A DNA stretch of 64,000 bases, from assembly GCF_000382405.1 (NCBI RefSeq), contig NZ_KB908258.1, forward strand, positions 62,001-126,000, read 5' to 3'. The DNA comes from Mycobacterium sp. 141. GTDB lineage: Bacteria > Actinomycetota > Actinomycetes > Mycobacteriales > Mycobacteriaceae. Below the pieces are notes generated by a model that saw only the letters and a program-made list of their open reading frames with translations, ran no database searches and was not told where the DNA came from. The translations under genes and the position numbers were made by a program. How positions within the stretch are numbered: the first letter of the stretch is position 1; each line of letters opens with the position of its first letter. Positions 24,841-33,750 of this stretch are shown here, one piece after another.

Positions 24841-27083
24841 TGCGGACTGCTCGCCGAGGGAGACACGCTGAGCGGCGTGGTGCCTGACTCGATGCCGGGC
24901 GCCACCGTGCGGCGGCTGGCTTGAGCGATGACGCACAAAGCCGCTCTTGGTGTCGGTGCGGTTAGAGTTACGGCCCCAGGCAGTGTGGTGTTGATCGACA
25001 ACCGGCGTTCTCCACCGGAGGTGCGCCATTCGACGTCGATCGCGGCCCCGCGATGTCGCGCTTGGATATCGGCTGGGCCGTCGGCCGCCCGTCGGATGAC
25101 AGTGGCGATCACGACTGGTAGTTCGCCCGCATGCGAGTGGCCGACCAGGAACGCGGGGCGACGTGACTCCAAGCGATCCGACCACCAGCCCAGGTGGTTG
25201 GACTCGTCAGCGCGCACCTGTTCCGCGGTGAGTTTGACCGTGCCGGCTGATTCGATTCGTGCGAGCGGCCCCTGCTCGCCGTGGATCAGATGGCCCGTCG
25301 TATCGGGAACCACCGTAAGCGCAGGGTGCACCGGCCATGATGTCCGCACCAGGTGGCGCCCACGGCCGGAGATCAGATCTACGACGACGATGTCATCGCT
25401 ATCAGATGGAGCGACGAGCCATCGACGATGCGTGACCGGGTTGGGTAACCGGTCATAGCCGAAATGTTCCGCGTCGACCACGCCTCTGTCGAGGTCGACG
25501 GTCCGGATCCGGGTGTGGGTGTGTCGGCTCCACAAGAACGCGCCGCCGGCGACCGCTTGGTCGACGCCGTCGACCTCGACGGTGGCATGTACTCGGGTGC
25601 TCCGATGCGCTCGCCGCCAATCGGGATGCCCGTAGTAGCTGGCCGCACCCGGATCGCCGATGATGTCTTGGCCGTCGAGGCTCACCGTGACTGACAACGC
25701 ATCAGCGTGTCCGTGCGCGGCGATGGACAGGTAGCCCAACGGTCCGACGTCCATCAACACCCGCCGGTCGTCACGCCGCAACACCACCAGGCCGCCGTCG
25801 GGTGCGTAGTGATGTTGACCGACGGTTTCCAGACTCGAGTTGCACTCTGGTGGCGACCACGTCGTAGGCCTGATTGTGTCCAGCCATTCAGCTGTCCAGG
25901 TTCGATTTCCGTACTGCCGGGCCGCATCAGATCCGGTCAATACAGCGACCGCGCCCAGATGGTCGCGGACGGTGCGCACGGGTTCGGGACCGAGCCTGAG
26001 AGCGAAACCCTCGTCGTCGTCGCCGTAGCGCGGATCGGGATCTGCCGCGTTGACCAGCACTGCGAGGTAGTCGGCGCTGCGCTGCAGGGCGGACAACAGC
26101 GCTGCTGGGGCTCGGCCGTCGCGTTGGCAGAGTAAGGCCGCGACGATCATTAGCAATTCGGCGGTGAAGATCTGATAGCCGACGGCTTGTTCGGCGCCGA
26201 CTCCGTCGGGGAGGATCTGCAGGCCGGCCTCGACCGACAGCGCCGACATGGCCTGCTGTTCCCACTGACGGGCGCCGGGCAGTTCAGGAAACAGCATCGC
26301 CACAACAGCCAACCCCGCGAGTTCGCCGACGAGGTGATTGTTCGCCGAACTGAAGCGGGAGCGATCGTTCCAGCAGCGTTGTGCGCCATCGGCCAGGATG
26401 CTGACGATGCTGCGGTATCTCTCGACGGTGAGCTCATCGCTATCGCGGAAACCCTGGAGCGCCAACGCGATCGAGATGGCCCGGATGCCCACCTCGAACG
26501 GGTTGCGCCAGGCGATTCCTATCCCGGGAGGGTTTTGCTCAAGCCATGAGTCCAGCTGGGTGAACGCGGCCCGGCTGAACCTGTCGTCGCCGGTCAGCAG
26601 CCACGCCTGGGCCAGCCACGGTAGGTGCTGAAGTCGGTTTAATTCCCAGATCCACTTCACATCCCCGGCGTAGGTGCGGTAGTCGATCCGCGATGCCCGA
26701 ATAGACGGCCACCGAGCCCCGCTGATCGGGTCGGTGTTCCAGTCGATGGGCTCACTCAGCATCACTTCGGGATAGCCGAAGAAGCTGAATCGTCGCTGGA
26801 CGGAGCGCTCGGCTGCATCGATCACGTCGCCGCGGACCTCGGGCTGAGCTTGGCTGACCCGCGCCGCGTGCTGCCGATCGAGTAGGACCGGACGGTCGGT
26901 GCACCGCCGGAATTGGTCCAGGGCACGGGACCAGTCCAGCGTTGCCTGCCAGGCATTCTCACGTCGCTGCACATTTTGCGTCAGGGCATGATAGCGGGCG
27001 TCTATAGCCCGGTTCACCCGCCACGCAACCTCTGCGCCACCCATCGAACGTAGCCGTTTGGCATACCACAAGATATTTGCCAT
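24837..27083 (-). CDS. Heparinase II/III-family polysaccharide lyase-like protein
   Basis: A 748-residue protein of the heparinase II/III (alginate-lyase-like) superfamily, with an (alpha/alpha) toroid followed by an antiparallel beta-sandwich. Family blocks are the N-terminal LWYAKRLRSMGGAEVAWRVN, WIWELNRLQHLPWLAQAWLL, SANNHLVGELAGL with the catalytic Asn-Asn-His-like region, and HGHADALSVTVSLDGQDIIGDPGAASYYG in the beta domain, where HGHAD and the tyrosines form the second half of the active site. These enzymes cleave uronic-acid-containing glycans by beta-elimination. No signal peptide is visible, typical of the EPS-locus subfamily. The ATG at 27083 follows AGGA; a GTG one codon earlier is possible. 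Confidence 0.88.
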   Translation of the reverse strand: MANILWYAKRLRSMGGAEVAWRVNRAIDARYHALTQNVQRRENAWQATLDWSRALDQFRRCTDRPVLLDRQHAARVSQAQPEVRGDVIDAAERSVQRRFSFFGYPEVMLSEPIDWNTDPISGARWPSIRASRIDYRTYAGDVKWIWELNRLQHLPWLAQAWLLTGDDRFSRAAFTQLDSWLEQNPPGIGIAWRNPFEVGIRAISIALALQGFRDSDELTVERYRSIVSILADGAQRCWNDRSRFSSANNHLVGELAGLAVVAMLFPELPGARQWEQQAMSALSVEAGLQILPDGVGAEQAVGYQIFTAELLMIVAALLCQRDGRAPAALLSALQRSADYLAVLVNAADPDPRYGDDDEGFALRLGPEPVRTVRDHLGAVAVLTGSDAARQYGNRTWTAEWLDTIRPTTWSPPECNSSLETVGQHHYAPDGGLVVLRRDDRRVLMDVGPLGYLSIAAHGHADALSVTVSLDGQDIIGDPGAASYYGHPDWRRAHRSTRVHATVEVDGVDQAVAGGAFLWSRHTHTRIRTVDLDRGVVDAEHFGYDRLPNPVTHRRWLVAPSDSDDIVVVDLISGRGRHLVRTSWPVHPALTVVPDTTGHLIHGEQGPLARIESAGTVKLTAEQVRADESNHLGWWSDRLESRRPAFLVGHSHAGELPVVIATVIRRAADGPADIQARHRGAAIDVEWRTSGGERRLSINTTLPGAVTLTAPTPRAALCVIAQASRRTVAPGIESGTTPLSVSPSASSPQ

Positions 27084-27152
27084 CACATCCTAAGTTACTC
27101 CCGTTAGACGACCTGATGGTACCCTGACTAGGCTAGAGACAACGATTCTTCT

Positions 27153-27174
27153 TTGATCTGATTGACTAGATCAA
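27153..27174. promoter_or_regulatory. Inverted repeat in the heparinase/PaaK divergent intergenic region
   Basis: TTGATCT (27153-27159) and AGATCAA (27168-27174) form a perfect 7-bp inverted repeat with an eight-base spacer that contains a -35-like TTGACT (27162-27167). The 126-base divergent region is AT-rich and is the only place where both flanking genes can be controlled. A repressor or activator operator is plausible; no island regulator gene was found. Confidence 0.4.
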
Positions 27175-27209
27175 TTGCTAGAACTACGACCAGATAAGGC
27201 ACCTGACAG

Positions 27210-28541
27210 ATGGCGCCAGTGAGATCGCGGAGTTTCGAACACCTGATTCGCAACACGCACCCGTTCCGGATCGGCATGCGTCGCCAGCTTGCCCGACTCG
27301 AACGTGTCGATCCCGAAGAGATCGTTCGCTGGCAGGAGCGGCGCCTGCGTCTTCTGGTTCGAGTGGCTGCTGCTCGTTCGCCGTTCTATCGTGAGTATTT
27401 CCGGCAATCGGGTGTCGACCCGCGTTCGATTCGCACTCTTGCCGACCTCGCTCAGCTGCCGCTTCTTACCCGTTCACATCTAGCCCAACGCCCTGAAGAC
27501 TTCCGCACCTATCCCCGTCGAATGGTTTGGCCGGCATCGTCGAGTGGAACGTCGGGAGCACCTATCACCGCCTATCGCACTCCCGGCTCAAGCGTGTTCG
27601 AACTCTGCGCCCTCGAGCGGCAGTGGGGTTGGTTCGGCTTGCCGCCCCGGTCACGCCGGGTAATCCTGCGAGGTGCCGAGTTTGCCGGGCCGTCCGGACC
27701 GCCGACCATGGCGGTGCCCGGCGCAGGTCAGCTGCTGGTCTCCAGTTTCCATCTGATTCCCGGCAACGTCGATGAGATCGTCGACCGGATCCGTACATTC
27801 GAGCCCGATGCGGTGGAGGGCTGGCCATCGAGCATCGCGCTGCTTGCCGATCTGCTGACTGCGCGCGGCCAGACTTTGCCAGTACGAGCGGTGATCACTT
27901 CTTCGGAGACGATGACTCCGGGTCGGGTTGAGTTGATCGAGAAGGCGTTCGCCGCGCCCGTCGTTGATCACTACGGCCAGACCGAGCGGGTCATGATGGC
28001 CGGCAGCTGTGAGTTCGGCGGCTACCACATCTTTCCTGACTACGGAATTGTCGAGATGTTACCGATAGACAACTCAGAAACACGGTGGGAGCTTGTCGGC
28101 ACTCCGCTGCACAACTGGGGGTTCCCGCTGCTCCGTTATCGCACCGGCGATGAAGTCCGTCCAATGCCAAACGTGGAATGCCCATGCAAGCGGCCGTTCC
28201 CGCTGATTGAACGAGTCGATGGTCGCGTCGAGGACAACTTCACCGCGGCGGACGGGCGGCCGATTCCACTGCCATCGCTCATTGTCGATCAACTCGTGGG
28301 AGCGCGTGAGGCGCAGGTCGCGCAGTTGGGGCAGGGGCGGTTCGAGGTCAGGGTAGCTCCTGGGCCGGGATTCGATGTCGCAGCTTGTGAGCGTGCGGTA
28401 CGCGCAAACATCGACCATGTCTTCGGACCCGGACAAGAGGTGAGCTTTGTGACCATGGCCAATTTGCCGAGGTCCAGGAGTGGCAAGCTCAAGAGCGCGG
28501 TTGTCGAAGGCGTGGGCACAGGAGTCCGGCGCCATGCGTGA
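27210..28541 (+). CDS. PaaK/CapK-type AMP-forming adenylate enzyme
   Basis: A 443-residue member of the phenylacetate-CoA ligase-like branch of ANL enzymes; CapK-type members are common in capsule loci. ATP-loop SSGTSGAPITAYRT at about residue 110, the AMP-binding segments ITSSETMTPG and VVDHYGQTERVMMAG, the hinge motif RYRTGDEV with its aspartate, and the C-terminal catalytic lysine region LPRSRSGKLKS are all present. It should activate a carboxylic acid as an adenylate, perhaps to acylate the polysaccharide or to modify a sugar substituent. The substrate is unknown. It is a single-gene unit divergent from the heparinase operon. Confidence 0.88.
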   Translation: MAPVRSRSFEHLIRNTHPFRIGMRRQLARLERVDPEEIVRWQERRLRLLVRVAAARSPFYREYFRQSGVDPRSIRTLADLAQLPLLTRSHLAQRPEDFRTYPRRMVWPASSSGTSGAPITAYRTPGSSVFELCALERQWGWFGLPPRSRRVILRGAEFAGPSGPPTMAVPGAGQLLVSSFHLIPGNVDEIVDRIRTFEPDAVEGWPSSIALLADLLTARGQTLPVRAVITSSETMTPGRVELIEKAFAAPVVDHYGQTERVMMAGSCEFGGYHIFPDYGIVEMLPIDNSETRWELVGTPLHNWGFPLLRYRTGDEVRPMPNVECPCKRPFPLIERVDGRVEDNFTAADGRPIPLPSLIVDQLVGAREAQVAQLGQGRFEVRVAPGPGFDVAACERAVRANIDHVFGPGQEVSFVTMANLPRSRSGKLKSAVVEGVGTGVRRHA

Positions 28542-28799
28542 GGTCGAGATCCAATGCTGACGCGACGACAATGTGTTACGCGCAGTCTTTCGCTTTTCGC
28601 AGCGGTGGCGATCGGCTCGGGGACAGGATGTCGGCGAATGCGCCGCGAGCGTTCCCGGATTCCGATCTGACGTTCCCAAGGTCTGTCGCTACGACGTTGT
28701 GGTGACCAACAAACGAATGGGCGAACCGCAAACCGCGTGCATTCCTTGACGAGCTGCGCACGCGCCCCCCGGATGAGACTGCTGGCCTGTACCAATGTT
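28542..28799. other. Non-coding junction DNA before the transposase remnant
   Basis: No credible gene. Short frames here have no family features. This may include the decayed 5' part of the insertion sequence, but I cannot align it. Confidence 0.4.
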
Positions 28800-29468
28800 T
28801 TGGATTCACTGCTGCAGCCCGGTAGTGAACGCTGGTGGCGCAACAGTTATCGGCTGTGGCAGATCGACGATTCGGCCGATCTGCTGCGGTCATGCCGGCG
28901 CCGAGGGATGACCGCACCGGCGCTGGCCGCCGGGGACAGGGCATTGGGTTCTGGAAAGTGGTCGGGGAGACGTTCCCGCAGACTCGGGAGCGGCGGTGCT
29001 GGTTTCATAAACGGCCAATGTCCTTGCCGCACTGCCGAAGTTGGCGCATCCGGGAGCGATCGCGGCGATGCGGGAAATCGTCACGCCGAAGATATCGACA
29101 AAACTCACCCCAAAGTGGTCGCCAAGATCGTTGATGACGCCGATGTGCTCCTGGAGTTCTACCGCTACCCCGCCGAGCACTGGGCGCACCTGCGCATCAC
29201 GAACCTGATCGAAAGCACCTTTGCCACAGAATGTTTGAGAACCAAGGTCACCAAGAGGCCCGGCGCCCACGCGGCGGGGATTGCCATGGCCTACAAACTC
29301 ATCGACGCTGCACAAGCCCGCTGGCGCGTCGTCAACGCCTCACACCTGGTCGCCCTCGTCCGAGAGGGTGACACCTTCTACAAAGGCAAACTGCTCGAAC
29401 GACCCGTCGCCATCACCCCGGCCGAACCATCAACAGCCCCGCACCGCACCGCACTCGTGCCCCACTGA
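28800..29468 (+). pseudogene. Broken IS256-family (mutator-type) transposase
   Basis: Fragments of an IS256-family DDE transposase lie in three reading frames in order: DLLRSCRRRGMTAPALAAGD then LGFWKVVGETFPQTRERRCWF (the D and W/F region of the catalytic core); ANVLAALPKLAHPGAIAAMR; and, after loss of about 15 codons, KVVAKIVDDADVLLEFY through NLIESTFATECLRTKVTK to the C-terminal LVALVREGDTFYKGKLLERP. The catalytic glutamate region (NLIESTF) remains but the N-terminal half and the first aspartate are missing. At least two frameshifts and one internal deletion. No terminal inverted repeats were located. Confidence 0.88.
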
Positions 29469-29769
29469 GCGCAAGCAAATATTCGGTCAGGCTCCCAGTA
29501 CCCGATTTGGCGACAGCGCGCTCTTTACCAACGTCGTCACCGCCAGGAGATCCTCAGCGACCTCACGAGGGCATCGATCTACATTTGCTTGAAGTTCTCA
29601 CAGCGAATGACAAGATAGAAGCGCTCCGACTTGGCTCACCAGACCTGCGGAAGAAATATGTGCTCAACAGCAGCTCTACGCTGGGACTAACACCCGCCAT
29701 CACCAGGCGGAGGCCATGGGTTGCATGCCACGGCATCGACCATCGATGGAATTATCGCGACCATAGAAA
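29469..29769. other. Intergenic region upstream of the AlgD-like gene
   Basis: About 300 bases with no gene I can support. The right end becomes AT-rich and holds the promoter described separately. The left part may be insertion-sequence debris. Confidence 0.4.
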
Positions 29770-29788
29770 AATTTGCTAAACTGACGGA
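29770..29788 (+). promoter_or_regulatory. Probable leaderless promoter of the GDP-sugar dehydrogenase gene
   Basis: An extended -10 element TGC-TAAACT (hexamer 29777-29782, matching TANNNT) ends six bases before the ATG at 29789. With the usual seven-base discriminator, transcription would start at or next to the A of the ATG, giving a leaderless mRNA, which is common in mycobacteria. No Shine-Dalgarno sequence is present to argue otherwise. The AATTTGCTAAA core is shared with the palindrome at 17918-17934. Confidence 0.5.
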
Positions 29789-31162
29789 ATGTTGAAAGCT
29801 GCCCATACCGCTCGCGGCCTGGCCGACGGTGTAGCTACCAAACAGTCGATCAGCGTGTTCGGCCTCGGATACGTGGGTTGCGTATCGGCAGCCTGTTTGG
29901 CCGCGCGAGGACACACCGTCGTCGGTGTCGATGTGAGTCACACAAAACTGGACTTCCTCCGCGACGGTAAGTCCCCGGTAGTGGAAGATCGCATCGGCGA
30001 ATTGGTGGCCGATGTGGTCCAGGCGGGTCGGCTCACGGTCACCACCGATGCTGCTCAAGCAGTGTCTGTTTCGGATATCTCCATCGTGTGCGTGGGAACA
30101 CCGTCGGCCGCCTCCGGCGGACTGCTGACTCGATTCCTCGAAAATGTCAGCGAGGAGATCGGCACGGCGCTGATGCACAAGGACGGCTGGCACGTCATCG
30201 TCTTCCGCAGCACGATGGTGCCAGGAACCTGCGAGCAGCTGTTGATACCGATCTTGGAACGCACTTCCGGCAAGCGAGTCGGCGTCGATTTCGGTGTATG
30301 TGTCAATCCCGAATTCCTACGAGAAGGCACAAGCGTGACGGATTTCGAGAATCCGCCCAAGACCGTGGTCGGTGAAAGTGACGCACGCAGCGGCTCGGAG
30401 GTCATGGACCTCTACGACGGACTCCCCGGGCCCCGGTTCCGCGTCCCCATCTCAGTCGCAGAGATGACGAAATACGTCGACAACAGTTTTCATGCCCTCA
30501 AAGTCACCTTCGGCAACGAGATCGGAGCGCTGTGCGCACGTCTGGGCCTGGACTCTCACACCGTCATGGACATCTTCTTGAGCGACACCAAGCTCAACAT
30601 CAGCCCGGCGTACCTCCGGCCCGGCTTCGCGTTCGGCGGATCATGCCTGCCCAAGGACGTACGAGCGCTGACCCACACCGCCCGACAGAACGACCTGGAG
30701 TTGCCGGTCCTGTCTAATGTGCTTGTATCCAACGAAGCCCAGTTGCGCCGGACTGTCGACAAGATCATCGAATTGGGCCGGCGTAAAGTCACCATCCTGG
30801 GATTGGCCTTCAAGTCAGGCACTGACGATCTTCGGGAAAGTCCGATGGTGGAGCTTGCCGAACGCCTGATCGGCAAGGGTTACGACGTGAAGGTATACGA
30901 CGCCAACGTCGCACTGTCCCAACTCATCGGCGCCAACCGCGAATATCTCGACACACACTTGCCACACGTCGGGCAGCTGGTTACCGCTGATCTTTCACAG
31001 GCGCTCGACCACGGGGAATTGCTGGTGGTCGGCGCGACCGAACCAGGCCTCGGGGAGGCTATCGATGCCCTCGATGGCGACCGGGTGGTAATTGACCTGG
31101 TACGTCTTCCAGATGCAGAGACCCGTCGGGCGAAGCCGGGGTACATCGGCATCGGTTGGTAG
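29789..31162 (+). CDS. AlgD-like GDP-mannose/UDP-sugar 6-dehydrogenase
   Basis: A 457-residue NAD-dependent nucleotide-sugar dehydrogenase that oxidises C6 of a hexose in two steps to a uronic acid. NAD site SVFGLGYVGCVSAACLA at about residues 22-38; catalytic cysteine in GFAFGGSCLPKDVRALTHTA at about residue 285; third domain with FKSGTDDLRESPMVEL. The loop DTKLNISPAYLRPGFAFGGS is much closer to GDP-mannose dehydrogenase AlgD than to UDP-glucose dehydrogenase, so GDP-mannuronate is the favoured product. A second, different dehydrogenase lies at 36042-37367. First gene of an operon with two glycosyltransferases. Substrate remains an inference. Confidence 0.88.
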   Translation: MLKAAHTARGLADGVATKQSISVFGLGYVGCVSAACLAARGHTVVGVDVSHTKLDFLRDGKSPVVEDRIGELVADVVQAGRLTVTTDAAQAVSVSDISIVCVGTPSAASGGLLTRFLENVSEEIGTALMHKDGWHVIVFRSTMVPGTCEQLLIPILERTSGKRVGVDFGVCVNPEFLREGTSVTDFENPPKTVVGESDARSGSEVMDLYDGLPGPRFRVPISVAEMTKYVDNSFHALKVTFGNEIGALCARLGLDSHTVMDIFLSDTKLNISPAYLRPGFAFGGSCLPKDVRALTHTARQNDLELPVLSNVLVSNEAQLRRTVDKIIELGRRKVTILGLAFKSGTDDLRESPMVELAERLIGKGYDVKVYDANVALSQLIGANREYLDTHLPHVGQLVTADLSQALDHGELLVVGATEPGLGEAIDALDGDRVVIDLVRLPDAETRRAKPGYIGIGW

Positions 31163-31260
31163 GAACACTCCGTGCCGATTGATCAATGGCCCAACTGCCT
31201 GACGGGCCAGACCGCCTCGATCACCACACTGACTGCCTCCTCCGACGCTCGGGAACGCAG

Positions 31261-32427
31261 GTGACGGCTGATCACCAAGCCGTATCCACACGGCGTATCC
31301 GGGTGATGTACGTCGTGCCCGATCTCAATATCGGTGGGGCAGAACGGCATGTCACCACTCTGATGCCGAAGCTCAACCCCGATAGGTTCAGCACCTCGGT
31401 GATCTGTCTCGGTGAGAGGGGAACACTCTTCACCGACCTCGAGGGCACCACCACACCCGCCACAGCGCTGAATCATCGTAAGCGACAGGCGATCCGCGCG
31501 ATCCTCGATCTGGTCCAGCACATGCGTGATTTTCGACCCGATGTGGTGATCACCCGGGGCTACAATGCCGAGACGCTCGGCAGGATCGCGGCAGCGCTCA
31601 CCCGGGTACCGCACAATGTGGTCTGGATCCACAACTACGGCGACATCACCCGCAGGAGCACCATCCGCAGACTCGCTGACCGTTTGCTTGACCACGTCAC
31701 CAGTGCATATTTCGGTGTGGCACAAGCGCAGACGTCGTACATAGTCGAAGAGCTCGGGTATCCGGCCGATAAGGTTCGCATCATTTACAACGGTGTCGAT
31801 CTGGACAACTTCGAGACAGACCGATCCGCCGGGGCCACCGCAGCGACCGAGTTCGGTATCGCCCCGACCGACAAGGTTGTCGCGATCGTCGCGGCGCTGC
31901 GCCCGGAAAAAGACCACGAGATGCTGCTGCGTGCCGCACGAATGGTCGTAGACGCGGTACCCGCCACAAAATTACTCATCGTCGGTGACGGAGAGATGCG
32001 TTCACGAATCGAACAGCTCACTGCAGAACTCAATCTCGGCGACAGGGTGGTCATGGCCGGGGCTCGATCGGACATCCCCGCGATCTTGCAAACCGTCGAC
32101 GTCTTCGCACTGAGTTCCTACAGCATCGAATGCTTCCCGATGGCCCTGCTGGAGGCAATGGCCGCAGGTCGGCCAGCGGTATGCACAGCTGTCGGTGGAG
32201 TACCGGAAATGATCGATGCCGGAACCACCGGCTTCCTTGTACCGCCCCACGATCCGCGAGCAATGGCCGATGGATTGCTGCGGATTCTCACCGACGATTC
32301 ACTGGCCACGGCAATGGGACGAGCCGCACGGGTAAGGGTCGAACGGGAATTCAGCCTTAGCGCAAGCGTGTCAGCCACCGAGCGCGAACTCGAATCACTG
32401 ACCAAAATAGAGTACTACCGTGAATAA
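31261..32427 (+). CDS. Glycosyltransferase, GT4 family
   Basis: A 388-residue GT-B enzyme. N-terminal IRVMYVVPDLNIGGAERHV with the glycine-rich acceptor loop, IIYNGVDLDNF between the domains, VVAIVAALRPEKDHEMLLRA, LLIVGDGEMRSRIEQL, and the donor motif SSYSIECFPMALLEAMAAGRPAV in which E-x7-E is intact, then GGVPEMIDAGTTGFLVPP. I use the GTG at 31261; the in-frame ATG at 31186 would add a charged segment without homology. Its stop overlaps the next glycosyltransferase by eight bases. Expected to add one residue to the lipid-linked repeat. Confidence 0.92.
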   Translation: MTADHQAVSTRRIRVMYVVPDLNIGGAERHVTTLMPKLNPDRFSTSVICLGERGTLFTDLEGTTTPATALNHRKRQAIRAILDLVQHMRDFRPDVVITRGYNAETLGRIAAALTRVPHNVVWIHNYGDITRRSTIRRLADRLLDHVTSAYFGVAQAQTSYIVEELGYPADKVRIIYNGVDLDNFETDRSAGATAATEFGIAPTDKVVAIVAALRPEKDHEMLLRAARMVVDAVPATKLLIVGDGEMRSRIEQLTAELNLGDRVVMAGARSDIPAILQTVDVFALSSYSIECFPMALLEAMAAGRPAVCTAVGGVPEMIDAGTTGFLVPPHDPRAMADGLLRILTDDSLATAMGRAARVRVEREFSLSASVSATERELESLTKIEYYRE

Positions 32428-33610
32428 ACACATCCTGATTCTGGTCGAGAACCTCTCAGTGCCATTCGATCGGCGTGTCTGGCAAGAAAGCCGAGCGCTA
32501 GTGGATGCGGGGTTTGCGGTCACCGTGATATGTCCCGCAGGCAGCAAGCAGGACACCGAGCCCGAGGCAGTCATCGACGGGGTCAGGATCCTTCGCTACC
32601 CGCTTCGGCCGGCAGCGGGTGGTCCGCTGGGGTATCTACGCGAGTACTCGCTGGCGATGTGGCACACACTGCGTTTGGCAATCCGGGTGCGGCGCGCGCA
32701 ACCTGTCGACGTCGTACACGCCTGCAACCCACCTGATCTCCTGTTCCTTATCGCGTTGGTATTGCGGCCGTGGGGTGCCCGGTTCGTGTTTGACCACCAC
32801 GATCTGGTCCCGGAGCTTTTCATGTCACGTTTCACTGGCCACGGGCGCGCGCTGCTGACAGTCACCAAGTTTGTGGAACGACTCACCTTCGCCGCCGCAG
32901 ATTACGTCATTTCCACCAATGAGAGTTATCGGCGAGTAGCCATTGAACGCGGTGGCATGGATCCGGACCGTGTCGTCGTGGTACGCAGCGCCCCCGACTT
33001 GGACCGGTTCTACCCACGCGAGCCTGACGATGGTCTCCGTCGGGGCAAACAACACTTACTGGCCTACCTGGGTGTGATGGGCCCTCAGGACGGCGTTGAC
33101 TACGCCCTGCGTGCCATTCAAATTCTGCGCGATCGTATCGGACGCACAGATTTTCACTGCGTGTTCATGGGGGCGGGTGACGCGTTCGACTCCATGGTGG
33201 CGTTGTCCGAAGAACTCGGGATCGCCGATGTCGTCGAATTCACCGGTCGGGTGTCCGACGAGTTCGTCCAGCGGTGTCTGTCGACAGCCGACGTCTGTCT
33301 GTCCCCTGATCCGTTCAATCCGCTCAACGACGTTTCGACCATGAACAAGGTCATCGAGTACATGGCGATGGGACGCCCCATCGTCTCCTTCGAGCTCACC
33401 GAAGCGCGAGTGTCTGCGGGCGACGCAGCCGTCTACGTCCCTGCCAATGACGAATCCGGTTTTGCAGAAGCGATCGATGAGCTCCTCGCGGACCCGGACC
33501 GCCGAAGGAAGCTGGGCGAGTTAGGACGTGCACGGGTGGAGCGCGACTTGTCCTGGAGCGTCTCGCAACAACACCTGATCGACCTGTATATGACCGTGTG
33601 CGACCACTGA
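32420..33610 (+). CDS. Glycosyltransferase, GT4 family (WbuB/FemAB-locus type)
   Basis: A 396-residue GT-B glycosyltransferase. It begins HILILVENLSVPFDRRVWQES, a start typical of GT4 enzymes in exopolysaccharide loci, has VVHACNPPDLLFLIALVLRP and FDHHDLVPELF on the acceptor side, YLGVMGPQDGVDYALRAIQIL at the donor-domain start, and SPDPFNPLNDVSTMNKVIEYMAMGRPIVSF, where the E of the canonical E-x7-E is represented by IEYMAMG. Last gene of the AlgD-like operon; followed by a 140-base convergent gap. Confidence 0.92.
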   Translation: MNKHILILVENLSVPFDRRVWQESRALVDAGFAVTVICPAGSKQDTEPEAVIDGVRILRYPLRPAAGGPLGYLREYSLAMWHTLRLAIRVRRAQPVDVVHACNPPDLLFLIALVLRPWGARFVFDHHDLVPELFMSRFTGHGRALLTVTKFVERLTFAAADYVISTNESYRRVAIERGGMDPDRVVVVRSAPDLDRFYPREPDDGLRRGKQHLLAYLGVMGPQDGVDYALRAIQILRDRIGRTDFHCVFMGAGDAFDSMVALSEELGIADVVEFTGRVSDEFVQRCLSTADVCLSPDPFNPLNDVSTMNKVIEYMAMGRPIVSFELTEARVSAGDAAVYVPANDESGFAEAIDELLADPDRRRKLGELGRARVERDLSWSVSQQHLIDLYMTVCDH

Positions 33611-33750
33611 CCGGGCAGATCTCGCCAGCGGGCCCGCGTCAGCGCAGCACGGACCTCTTGAGATAGCCGCCAACCTCACGCAGGCCAGCCGAGGATTGGG
33701 CTATCGAGTTCGCTTGCCGCAAGTAACTTTCAGTATGCCCCCGCCGCACG

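Noticed and set aside
29789..31162. Naming the AlgD-like gene algD
   Set aside because: The loop favours GDP-mannose, but the enzyme family overlaps with UDP-ManNAc and UDP-glucose dehydrogenases and no other alginate genes are present.
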